45,154 nucleotides of DNA from NCBI GenBank assembly GCA_017455085.1, contig JAFTBT010000119.1, positions 1 to 45,154 on the forward strand, given 5' to 3'. Positions within the stretch are counted from its first letter, which is position 1, and every line of letters begins with the position of its first letter. Positions 24,184 to 32,008 of this stretch are shown here, piece by piece. This DNA is from Synergistaceae bacterium. GTDB taxonomy: Bacteria > Synergistota > Synergistia > Synergistales > Aminobacteriaceae. Below the pieces are notes generated by a model. That model did no database searches. It saw only the letters and a program-made list of their open reading frames with translations, and had not been told where the DNA came from. The position numbers and the translations under genes are program-made.

Positions 24184-25851
24184 ATGAACATCACAGACAA
24201 GAAACGCTATATCTGGGTGATAGTCTCTGCGGTGATTCAGGGGTTATTGCTGGCGGTGTATGCTGTGATCCCGTCCGGGCCTCTTAGGTGTATGCCGCTG
24301 ACGATAATATTTCTCGTCCCCTTCGTGTTCTGGCTCTCACAGGAATACTGGGGTGTGAGGCTGGCGAATTTCCTGCTTGGTCTGACGTGCGCACTGGGGG
24401 CATTCTGGATTTATAGACTCTGGTCTCTGTACACACCGGAAGGCAGCTTTTACGTTGTCCCCTCACAAAAATCGGACCTGATCCGCATGAGTATGGCGGT
24501 GTTCCTGATAATCCCGTTCTTCCAATGCAGGATGGCAGCATGGAGCTGGAAATTCCCCTACAGTGAAATATTCTTCCAGTTCTGCCGGAATCTATTTCTG
24601 CTGTTTCAGGCGGGTATAGTCATCGCGGTGTTCTGGGGTTTGCTGGTAACTGCGGGGCTTCTTTTCGAGATAGTGGGTCTGCCTAATGTACCGTTCCTGA
24701 TCTTCAACCCTATCACGTCAATTCCGTTATCGAGCTTCGCAATAGCAGTATCAATCTCCGTAGCGATAAAGCACCCGGGCATAGACTCGCTTGGCCGGTG
24801 GATACTGTCGGTGTTGTCGTGGCTGCTGCCGTTCTTCTCGGTGCTGTCGGTGACGTTCATTCTGTGCCTGCCGTTTTCTGGACTCAAAACTCTCTGGGAC
24901 ACAGGACAGGCCTCGACATTGATGCTGCTGCTACAGTTCGGGACGATCATACTTGCGAATGCTGCCTATCTCGACGGGACGAAGCCGGTATTTCCCAACA
25001 AGTACGCGAATTTTCTTGCGAGGGCATCGCTGCTGTGCCTGCCGGTGTACACTGCTCTGTGTCTGTACTCACTCGGACTCAGGATTCAGCAGTACGGACT
25101 CACTACGGACAGGATACAGGCTATGTTTCTCACGATAACCGCCGGAATTTGGGGACTGGGCTATGCTGGAGCGGTGCTGCTCAGGAAATGGCCGAAGTCC
25201 ATCGGGAAAGTCAATATAGCCTCGATAGCGTTCATGATATTGCTGGTTGCGCTGATGAACTCTCCGCTGCTTGATCCGTATCGTCTGGCCTCAGAGAATC
25301 AATATCAGCGGCTCATGACCGGAAAGATTAACCCTGAGGATTTCGACTACATATACACGAGGTTCAACCTTGGGCGTTACGGGAACGCGATACTGTCGGA
25401 GCTAGAGGAGAATGGATCTGCGAGAATCAAGTCGGGAGTGAAGGCAGCGAGGGCTATAGACCCGGAGGAGTATATGCGCTACACGGTGACTGGAGTGCTT
25501 CCGAAGTCGAGAAGGCTGGAGATAGTGAGGAGTGCGAAGGTTTTCCCGAAGGCCTCTGCACTGACTCCGGAGCAGACGGAATATTTTGCTGCGAAGTGGG
25601 AACGCCTCAAGGAAGTGAAGACCGCAAAAGACCTGTGGTTTGTGTTCGTGAATGTTGAGAGAGCCGGCCGGAATCTGGTGGTGTTTACGGAGGACGAGGG
25701 GCTTGTGTACAACATTGACGGTGAGCCGAAACTTTTGGGGTCTATGTCTGGGAAGTTCAGCCCTGAGAAGCTGGATGTGAGGGCAGCAGAGCCGAGATTC
25801 TACGACATGATCATTAACGGCATAGTGTACCAAGTGAGCGGCATCTACTAA
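24184..25851 (+). CDS. Polytopic membrane protein, DUF4153-like
   Basis: 555 aa. About twelve hydrophobic segments fill the first 370 residues, followed by a soluble C-terminal domain of about 180 residues (from PLLDPYRLASENQYQRLMTG). The segment YSLGLRIQQYGLTTDRIQAM, followed by a membrane helix, is typical of DUF4153 proteins. Function is unknown. It is coupled to the preceding LmeA-like gene. Confidence 0.65.
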   Translation: MNITDKKRYIWVIVSAVIQGLLLAVYAVIPSGPLRCMPLTIIFLVPFVFWLSQEYWGVRLANFLLGLTCALGAFWIYRLWSLYTPEGSFYVVPSQKSDLIRMSMAVFLIIPFFQCRMAAWSWKFPYSEIFFQFCRNLFLLFQAGIVIAVFWGLLVTAGLLFEIVGLPNVPFLIFNPITSIPLSSFAIAVSISVAIKHPGIDSLGRWILSVLSWLLPFFSVLSVTFILCLPFSGLKTLWDTGQASTLMLLLQFGTIILANAAYLDGTKPVFPNKYANFLARASLLCLPVYTALCLYSLGLRIQQYGLTTDRIQAMFLTITAGIWGLGYAGAVLLRKWPKSIGKVNIASIAFMILLVALMNSPLLDPYRLASENQYQRLMTGKINPEDFDYIYTRFNLGRYGNAILSELEENGSARIKSGVKAARAIDPEEYMRYTVTGVLPKSRRLEIVRSAKVFPKASALTPEQTEYFAAKWERLKEVKTAKDLWFVFVNVERAGRNLVVFTEDEGLVYNIDGEPKLLGSMSGKFSPEKLDVRAAEPRFYDMIINGIVYQVSGIY

Positions 25852-25866
25852 CGAAAGAATAATATT

Positions 25867-25901
25867 GCCCGCCGGTTCGTGAATGAGCTGACGGGCTTTT
25901 G
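25867..25901 (+). terminator. Rho-independent terminator after the DUF4153-like gene
   Basis: GCCCGCCGG pairs with GCTGACGGGC (one mismatch), followed by four T. Downstream to 25971 there is only a GTGTCCGTGTT-type microrepeat. Confidence 0.7.
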
Positions 25902-25971
25902 TGTATGCACTTACTGCGTGAACGTGTCCGTGTTTGCGTGTCCGTGTTCGTGTGTGCACCTTTCACAGTGT

Positions 25972-27912
25972 TTATTGGGTGAACATATCCGGCCACAACG
26001 GGATCCATGCCCTCGACTGAATCAGCCCCGAATCAAGATACACCGCCAACATCGACCGCCCAGGATATCCGGAAGACGACAGCTCCATAGGCAGCGGAAT
26101 CTGTATCTGCATGTGCGTCCTCTGCACCGGAAGCTCCAGAGTATTACCCAACGCGTACACAGTCTTCCCTCCAGTAAAATAGCTCGCTCTCGTCAGCCCA
26201 AGCGAAGGCACATCACGCGCATATATATCCAGCTCCAGACCATTCAGCACACAGAATTTCAGCAGCATCAATGTATCCTCAAAGCTCATCGGGATAGACG
26301 CGTCCACGATTATGTTCGTCAGGGTGTCCTTGTGCAGCAGCCAATACGCCGGCAAAACTGTCCGGATGTCCGAGCTGTTCCGGATCTGAGCAGGCCGTAC
26401 GTTCATCGGGAACACATGGCCTCTCGGCACTGGAGCATGAAGCAGAAGCGCATCAAGCCTTTGAGGTCTCTGCCACATAACATTTGCCCGCATAGTACGC
26501 TCGTTCCAGACAGTCTGAGCTATGATTTTTGCGTTGTGTGAATAATTCAGGTACGGACTCATGAACGTTGCATCAAGTATAAAGCTCTCATTGTTCTCCA
26601 CGTTCACAGCAGTAACAGGGTTGTATATGCTCAAGAATCCCGGAACTTCCTCACGTGAAGGCATCATGATTGTCTTGTAGATTTTTGACGCGCCTATCTC
26701 CAGCCAGCTAATATCCCCTTCAGGTGAATGGAACAACGACCAGATATTAGGCATGTTTTCGTACAGCGGCCCAGAATTTCGGTTAGCGTATGACCGTGTC
26801 CCGAAGTCTATCATGAAGTCGTAAATGCTGCCGTTCTCCGTCAGGACAAACAGCTCTCCCGTAGCAGACCACAAAAGATCTCTAGGCAGCGGCACTCCCC
26901 TAATGTCAAAGTATTCATGATTGATGATGTTCACGATATATATTCTGTCGTTGGCCCTGTCAGCAACAGCCAGCCAGTCCGCATATGACTCGATAGCTAT
27001 CGGCTCGAACAGCAAGTCCCCGATGTTCAGCGGCGGAGTCCAGCGTCTGACCATGAGGCCGTTATTGCTGTTGTAGTAGAAGGCTATGCACCTTTCTGCG
27101 GGGTCAGCTACGGCGAAGAGTGTACTGGAAATGATTTCTGCGTCAGACACCACAAGAGACGGCAGAGTCATAACGTAGTCAGTAGATGCTGTGCGGCTGA
27201 TATCATCGTCGAGATTCTGGAGTCTGTAGATTTCTCCGTTGGCACTGAACACCGTAAATGTCCCGTCACCTAACGGAATGGCTATCACCGGAGAAGGCGA
27301 GCTGACTTCATGGAGAATCCCCGACCACGAAAACGCTCCTGACACGAGATTTCTCGACCCTTGCCGGATAAATATCTTGTCGCCGAACTGGTCAGGTACG
27401 CTCACTACTTCGCCGAGTGCCTTGAGTTTTCCGAGTCCCTTTATGCTGAACGGTCTTGTGTAGCCGGTGTTCCATTCAGTTTGGACTGTGGTCTCTGCAT
27501 AACGCCAGCTTACGGGTATAGGAGCAGTCCCCAGCACTGAACGCAAAACGCTGTCCTGTTCGTCAAAGATTCTTGCCATTCTCGGAGCTGAAGAGTCCAT
27601 AGGTCTGACTTCGAGGTAGTTCCTGAGGGCGGAGAGGGATGTGTCTGTTTCGCCCATGCGGCCAAGATTCAGGGCACTCATAATGTAGTAGTCGACCAAG
27701 TAAGTATTCTGCTGGATGGCCTGATCTAGATAGACCTGTGCATCTCTGTAGTCCCTGCGCATAAAATGGATGTAGGCATTATTGAAATAGCGTTCGGATT
27801 CGTCGAGGTTGGCTCTTGGGATTTGGGCAGAGTGTGATGGCTGTGTCAGGCATGTAAAGACTAAGAGCGGGAGCAAAATTTTACGCGAGAACGTGAGCAG
27901 AAAGTTATGCAT
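25972..27912 (-). CDS. Secreted TPR plus beta-propeller-like protein, unknown function
   Basis: 646 aa. Signal peptide (MHNFLLTFSRKILLPLLVFTCL). Residues about 35-115 form two or three TPR-like helices (SERYFNNAYIHFMRRDYRDA, then YYIMSALNLGRMGETDTSL). From about 150 onward there is a long beta-rich domain with repeated blades of the kind SLVVSDAEIISSTLFAVAD, ESYADWLAVADRANDRIYIV and WSATGELFVLTENGSIYDFM, suggesting a propeller. The last 180 residues are another beta domain (LPVQRTHMQIQIPLPMEL). No catalytic motif was seen. It may be a periplasmic scaffold. Coding-strand skew runs from C-rich at the start to G-rich at the end. Confidence 0.7.
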   Translation of the reverse strand: MHNFLLTFSRKILLPLLVFTCLTQPSHSAQIPRANLDESERYFNNAYIHFMRRDYRDAQVYLDQAIQQNTYLVDYYIMSALNLGRMGETDTSLSALRNYLEVRPMDSSAPRMARIFDEQDSVLRSVLGTAPIPVSWRYAETTVQTEWNTGYTRPFSIKGLGKLKALGEVVSVPDQFGDKIFIRQGSRNLVSGAFSWSGILHEVSSPSPVIAIPLGDGTFTVFSANGEIYRLQNLDDDISRTASTDYVMTLPSLVVSDAEIISSTLFAVADPAERCIAFYYNSNNGLMVRRWTPPLNIGDLLFEPIAIESYADWLAVADRANDRIYIVNIINHEYFDIRGVPLPRDLLWSATGELFVLTENGSIYDFMIDFGTRSYANRNSGPLYENMPNIWSLFHSPEGDISWLEIGASKIYKTIMMPSREEVPGFLSIYNPVTAVNVENNESFILDATFMSPYLNYSHNAKIIAQTVWNERTMRANVMWQRPQRLDALLLHAPVPRGHVFPMNVRPAQIRNSSDIRTVLPAYWLLHKDTLTNIIVDASIPMSFEDTLMLLKFCVLNGLELDIYARDVPSLGLTRASYFTGGKTVYALGNTLELPVQRTHMQIQIPLPMELSSSGYPGRSMLAVYLDSGLIQSRAWIPLWPDMFTQ

Positions 27913-28012
27913 CTTTGAGAGGTCTCCTTAGTGTTGGTATTTTGGTGAGTATTATAATCCGATGTGGCTGGCAGAGTGAGAAATGTACTGACATGTGTAT
28001 TAATGTGTGTAA

Positions 28013-28212
28013 CCTGTGCAGAATCCTTCTGTGTGCATATGGATGTGTGAAGCCTGTGCAGAATCCTTCTGTGTGCATATGGATGTGTGAAGCCTGTGCA
28101 GAATCCTTCTGTGTGCGTATGGATGTGTGAAGCCTGTGCAGAATCCTTCTGTGTGCATATGGATGTGTGAAGCCTGTGTAGAATCTTTCTGTGTGCATAT
28201 GGATGTGTGTAA
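28013..28212. repeat. 40-bp tandem repeat, five units
   Basis: GAATCCTTCT recurs at 28021, 28061, 28101, 28141 and 28181, exactly 40 bp apart. Each unit continues GTGTGCATATGGATGTGTGA and AGCCTGTGCA; only the third (G for A) and the last (T for C) units vary. There are no unique spacers. Several frames stay open because the unit lacks stops, which mimics a gene. It lies between the secreted protein gene and tRNA-Arg. Confidence 0.95.
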
Positions 28213-28254
28213 TCTTGCGGTGTGAAAACTGAAGGCGTTAGCATCACTACTGAA

Positions 28255-28330
<76 letters not shown>

Positions 28331-28381
28331 TTTTGTCCTGAAAGTTCAACCGTGAAAATATAGCAACATTCCCCATTTTTG

Positions 28382-28837
28382 TCAAACATGCATATTCTTT
28401 TGCAGGTACTCTTTCGCTTTCCTGAACTGCTCCGGAACTTCAGACAGCGGTATATCCCTCAAGCCTTTTTCTGTGCCGTTCTTGCAGGCAGTCTCGTAGT
28501 ACCAGCACTTATACTCCATCACGCCAAGCACCTCCTGAAGCTCCGCAAGCTCCTTCCTCAGTATCTCCCTCCTGCGCGTGAAGATATCCAGACGATCACT
28601 CAGTGCGGTATCTCCGTCTCCGGCCAAGTCTATGAAGTGCTTGATGTCCTTGATCGACAGCCCCGATCTCTTCAGGCACTCTATCAGCCGCAAATGATGG
28701 TAGTCATCTTCCGTGAAGATACGCACGTTATTCTGGTCTCGCTGAAGGTTGGGAAGCAAGCCCTGTTTGTCGTAGTATCTCAGTGTTGACGCTGGGAGTC
28801 CGGTAAGTTGTGACATGTCTTTTATCGTGTACGGCAT
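28382..28837 (-). CDS. MerR-family transcriptional regulator
   Basis: 151 aa from the Met of MPYTIKDMSQLTGLPASTLR. The winged HTH (residues 3-70) shows the typical STLRYYDKQGLLP and IECLKRSGLSIKDIKHFIDL, followed by a dimerisation coiled coil (RREILRKELAELQEVLGVM). No metal-binding Cys pattern is obvious, so it is more like AdhR-type stress regulators than MerR/CueR. CACGGAGGAAAATC is the ribosome site. Targets are not evident. Confidence 0.9.
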   Translation of the reverse strand: MPYTIKDMSQLTGLPASTLRYYDKQGLLPNLQRDQNNVRIFTEDDYHHLRLIECLKRSGLSIKDIKHFIDLAGDGDTALSDRLDIFTRRREILRKELAELQEVLGVMEYKCWYYETACKNGTEKGLRDIPLSEVPEQFRKAKEYLQKNMHV

Positions 28838-29007
28838 TATGATTTTCCTCCGTGATGTTGATGTATTTACAGAGATTATTTTACTGCGTTGTGCAAGACC
28901 ACACAAAAATTTCAGCAGAAGCCCAGATTTTGACTCCTGAACCCCTGCTGTGAATGAACTCTATCGGTGAGCAAAAAGTATTCTGCATAAAGATTTCTGC
29001 ATGGCCT

Positions 29008-29047
29008 CACGGATTCCCACAAGCAGCCTCACAACAAACATCTGCTG
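29008..29047 (-). repeat. Echo of the transporter C-terminus
   Basis: Minus-strand 29044-29008 reads QMFVVRLLVGI, against TTFIVGLLVGIL at the true gene end (29054 onward). The two share CCCACAAGC and (A/T)CACAA.AAA words about 48 bp apart. It is a tail remnant similar to that at 17208. Confidence 0.5.
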
Positions 29048-29053
29048 ATTTTG

Positions 29054-30316
29054 CTACAGTATCCCCACAAGCAAACCCACAATAAATGTCGTCGGCCCCA
29101 TCGTCAGGAATAACTGCGGAATACTCACTCCCTGCGCTATTAACACACTCGCTCCCAACGCCGCTACTGCCATGAAGATCGAGTCCGATATGTTCGAACA
29201 CGCTATCACACTCGACACTTTTTCTTCCGGAGCTTTCGTCTGCATTACTGCGTACAACGGCACTATATACAGCCCTCCACAGAATGCTATCATGAACAGA
29301 CACACCGTTATCGTCCAGTTCTCCGGACGGGCGAAAAATTCCCACGCACCAATAACCGCTGTCCCTTCAGGAACAGGAGGCCTGTCACTCACCCACCACA
29401 GCAATGTACTCGCAATCGCTATCCCATACGCTGCTGATGGCACATACTTGGCCGTAACTTTTCCCTTCAGGATAGAGTCACACACCATAGACCCCACGCC
29501 TATACCGCACGAGAATATCGCCAAAAACGCCGTCGCTACACTCTCATCCGCTCCGAGTATCAGTTTCGCATACGTTGAGAACTGCGCAAGAAATACAGAC
29601 CCTACAAGCCAGAACCACGAAATCGCCAGCATAGACCCGAATACTTTTCTCATAGGCACAATTTCACGGAACATCGCTATAGTCCTGCGCACCAGGTCAA
29701 ACGATACTTTGCGTGTGGGATCAATGGGCTTTGTCGGCGGAATGAACATACTGCACAGCCACCCGAGAACAGCTATAGTTACTGCGAGGCCTCCCACCCA
29801 ATAAATACCGTTGTCCTTGAGAACGAGCAGCCCTCCCGAAATCGTACCGGTCAGAATCGCTAAATATGTCCCCATCTGGATTAACCCGTTGCCTGCAATC
29901 AATTCATCTTCACGCAAATGCTGAGGCAATATCCCGTACTTGGCCGGTGAGAAAAACGCTGACTGCGCTCCCATCATGAACAGCACAAATATCAACACCC
30001 ACATGTTCCCCATCCAGAAACCCATCAATGCGCACGACATTACTACTATTTCTGCGAACTTCACCCACCGCATAAAATCCGAACGGTCGTACTTGTCGGC
30101 TAAGTCGCTTGCTGTCGGAGCAAACACGAAAAACGGCAGTATGAACACTCCAGCAGCAGCATTCACCATGATTCTTGGGTCGACTCCTGCAGCATCAGCC
30201 AGACGGTATGTTATCAGCATCATCAGCGCGCTCTTGAAGAAGTTATCGTTGAACGCACCGAAAAACTGCGTCAGGAACAGCGGCATAAACCTACGGACAC
30301 ACAATAATTTCAACAT
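29054..30316 (-). CDS. lplT: MFS transporter, LplT-like (lysophospholipid transporter type)
   Basis: 420 aa inner-membrane MFS protein, about 12 hydrophobic segments. The N-terminus RFMPLFLTQFFGAFNDNFFK is the hallmark of LplT and of the transporter half of Aas. Others: DLADKYDRSDFMRWVKFAEI and GAQSAFFSPAKYGILPQHL. LplT flips lysophospholipids for re-acylation; an acyltransferase partner is not adjacent. ATG 30316 has no Shine-Dalgarno and follows leader element B directly. Substrate is by family analogy. Confidence 0.82.
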   Translation of the reverse strand: MLKLLCVRRFMPLFLTQFFGAFNDNFFKSALMMLITYRLADAAGVDPRIMVNAAAGVFILPFFVFAPTASDLADKYDRSDFMRWVKFAEIVVMSCALMGFWMGNMWVLIFVLFMMGAQSAFFSPAKYGILPQHLREDELIAGNGLIQMGTYLAILTGTISGGLLVLKDNGIYWVGGLAVTIAVLGWLCSMFIPPTKPIDPTRKVSFDLVRRTIAMFREIVPMRKVFGSMLAISWFWLVGSVFLAQFSTYAKLILGADESVATAFLAIFSCGIGVGSMVCDSILKGKVTAKYVPSAAYGIAIASTLLWWVSDRPPVPEGTAVIGAWEFFARPENWTITVCLFMIAFCGGLYIVPLYAVMQTKAPEEKVSSVIACSNISDSIFMAVAALGASVLIAQGVSIPQLFLTMGPTTFIVGLLVGIL

Positions 30317-30595
30317 ACTACTGTAATTCCGTTACAGAAGACTTATAAACAGGCTGTAGACTTTTACGATTCTTTCCTTGTTTACCGCGTCCGCTAACGT
30401 ACGGGTAGATTTTGCTTCCAGCTTGGTGTTCGAATCAGAAGCTAAAGAATTTTTACTCGGCATTAACTTGAAACATAAAAGCTCACGTACTCAAGTAAGT
30501 CTACTGTAAACGGATTACCTCCTTTCTTGATTATCAAAATATCGAGACTTTATGACAGTTTATAAGTTATTACTCACTGTTGCTTAGCCTCCTTG
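30317..30595 (-). promoter_or_regulatory. Conserved leader element, copy B (upstream of lplT-like gene)
   Basis: Minus-strand paralogue of 10753-11111. In gene orientation: AAGGAGGCTAA (rc 30584-30594), CTTATAAAC (rc 30558-30566), AGAAAGGAGGTAA, CCGTTTACAG, GCTTTTATGTTTC (rc 30470-30482), GCTTC/GAAGC hairpin (rc 30438-30442 and 30414-30418), the invariant 19-mer (rc 30391-30409), AACAAGGAA, GAATCGTAAAAGT (rc 30360-30372), GTTTATAAG (rc 30342-30350), TCTTCTGTAACGGA, then ATG 30316. The ends CTTATAAAC/GTTTATAAG are a perfect 9-bp inverted repeat. The long-range stem is kept with one U-U mismatch. Confidence 0.65.
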
Positions 30596-30623
30596 TGAAA
30601 AATTGGGATGATGTGAAATTATT

Positions 30624-30742
30624 GTATCACGTGTAAAATGCCTCAATGCTAGCAGGCATACTTTTTCCGTCATGTGTGGTGTGAATGTGTGTATCACGCG
30701 TGAACTGCATTAATGCTAGAATCAAGCACATATTTTCTGTAA
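30624..30742 (+). promoter_or_regulatory. Tandem promoter copies upstream of the acetyltransferase
   Basis: TATCACGyGTrAAmTGCmTyAATGCTAG occurs at 30625 and 30692, with similarity continuing through CA...TTTTCyGT. The downstream copy contains an extended -10, TGCTAGAAT. In the upstream copy this reads TGCTAGCAG and is probably dead. Confidence 0.5.
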
Positions 30743-30754
30743 GGAGTGAGATTC

Positions 30755-31378
30755 ATGATTCCAGACCCAACCGAAAGATTCCCGATACACGGCGTAAATA
30801 TCACATACATTAAACCCACAATCTCCCGCCAGAATATTATCGTTGGGGACTTCACTTACTTTGCTGACTCGGACTTTGAAACACACGTCACCCATCACTA
30901 CGACTTCATAGGCGACAAACTCATCATCGGGAAGTTCTGCCAGATCGCTGCAGGTGTCGAGTTCGTCATGAACGGCGCGAACCACCAACTCAACGCCGCA
31001 ACTACATATCCGTTCTACATATTCGGCTGCTGGAATCACGACACACCCCAAGCATCGCAAATGCCTCTCAAGGGCGATACTGTCATCGGCAATGACGTAT
31101 GGATCGGCCAAAACGTAACTATACTTCCGGGCGTACATGTCGGTGACGGAGCAGTCATCGGCCTGAACAGCACAGTAGCTTCTGACCTTGAGCCTTACTG
31201 CGTGTATGCCGGCAACCCTGCAAGACTCATCCGCAGACGCTTTGACGAAGAATTGACTGAGTTATTATTGCGCTTCAGGTGGTGGGATAAGAGCATTGAC
31301 GAAATTAACTCACTGATCCCGATTCTGACAACAAGCGACCACGAAAAACTGAGAAAATATCTCCAATCTCTACTATAA
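30755..31378 (+). CDS. Xenobiotic acetyltransferase (CatB/Vat, hexapeptide repeat)
   Basis: 207 aa left-handed beta-helix acetyltransferase of the XAT class. IGKFCQIAAGVEFVMNGANH contains the conserved catalytic-region His, followed by a loop (YPFYIFGCW), then hexapeptide turns (DTVIGNDVWIGQNVTILPGV, then VGDGAVIGLNSTVASDL) and the C-terminal YAGNPARLIRRRF. The family acetylates chloramphenicol or streptogramins, but many members have unknown substrates, so resistance should not be assumed. ATG 30755 is chosen over GTG 30746 because AAGGAG then has correct spacing. Confidence 0.87.
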   Translation: MIPDPTERFPIHGVNITYIKPTISRQNIIVGDFTYFADSDFETHVTHHYDFIGDKLIIGKFCQIAAGVEFVMNGANHQLNAATTYPFYIFGCWNHDTPQASQMPLKGDTVIGNDVWIGQNVTILPGVHVGDGAVIGLNSTVASDLEPYCVYAGNPARLIRRRFDEELTELLLRFRWWDKSIDEINSLIPILTTSDHEKLRKYLQSLL

Positions 31379-31430
31379 TACCCTGCATGATAATCCATAA
31401 TATTTTGTGAAGGAGCATGAAGCTATTTTC

Positions 31431-31742
31431 ATGAACAACATGATCGAGAGCATAACATCAGCACTTGAGGCAAAAAACGGCGAGGATATTCTTGTGCTTG
31501 ACCTGAGGGGACGAGGAAGCCTTGCGGATACTTTTGTGCTGGTAACGGGAAATTCTGAGGTACACATGAAGACTCTGACCGATGCCGCTGAAGAAATCTT
31601 AGTGCGTGAGGGCAGAAAGTGCAAAGTTGAGGGCGGAGAGAGCAGTAACTGGAGATTGCTTGATGCCGGAGATATAGTAGTGCATGTATTCAGCCACAAG
31701 GGCAGAGATTTCTACAGGCTGGAGCGTCTTTGGGAAGAGTAG
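31431..31742 (+). CDS. rsfS: Ribosomal silencing factor RsfS
   Basis: Binds ribosomal protein uL14 and blocks subunit joining in starvation. 103 aa with the signature DILVLDLRGRGSLADTFVL, VTGNSEVHMKTL, a VEGGESSNWRLLDAGDIVVH block and SHKGRDFYRLERLW (each typical). ATG 31431 gives the usual family length. GTG 31407 is possible but overlaps the best Shine-Dalgarno (AAGGAG, 31410-31415). A TATAAT at 31374-31379 overlaps the end of the preceding gene and may be its -10. Confidence 0.93.
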   Translation: MNNMIESITSALEAKNGEDILVLDLRGRGSLADTFVLVTGNSEVHMKTLTDAAEEILVREGRKCKVEGGESSNWRLLDAGDIVVHVFSHKGRDFYRLERLWEE

Positions 31743-31757
31743 TAACGAGAATCATAA

Positions 31758-31793
31758 TCCCCTCTTGATTCACACTCAGGAGGGGAATTTTTG
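31758..31793 (+). terminator. Rho-independent terminator after rsfS
   Basis: TCCCCTC and GAGGGGA arms around an A/C-rich loop, followed by ATTTTTG. Confidence 0.8.
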
Positions 31794-31796
31794 TGT

Positions 31797-31925
31797 GCAT
31801 ATACATTCACATCACGAACACAGCTACGCTAAAAATACACATATACATTCACATCACGAACATAGCAACGCTAAAAAATACGCATCCTATTCACAAACTC
31901 AGCCACGCAAAAACAGCAATCATCA
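31797..31925. repeat. 42-bp tandem repeat, about three units
   Basis: Units start at about 31798, 31840 and 31882. The first two are nearly identical (CATATACATTCACATCACGA, then ACA.AGC.ACGCTAAAAA); the third is diverged. Since 42 is divisible by three, one frame encodes His-rich 14-residue repeats (HIHSHHEHS.AK). That frame starts inside rsfS in another phase and has no ribosome site. It follows the rsfS terminator. Confidence 0.8.
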
Positions 31926-32008
31926 TGATTCATGATACATTTTTGTAGTTGTAAATGTAGTTGTAAAACATGTACTTTCCTGTGTGTTTCGGCATGATTT
32001 TTATAGCG

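Noticed and set aside
28013..28212. CRISPR array
   Set aside because: Units are contiguous with no unique spacers, and no cas genes are present. The same applies to 10378-10695 and 31797-31925.
31684..31935. 83-codon His-rich frame
   Set aside because: It starts inside rsfS in another phase, crosses a terminator and has no ribosome site.
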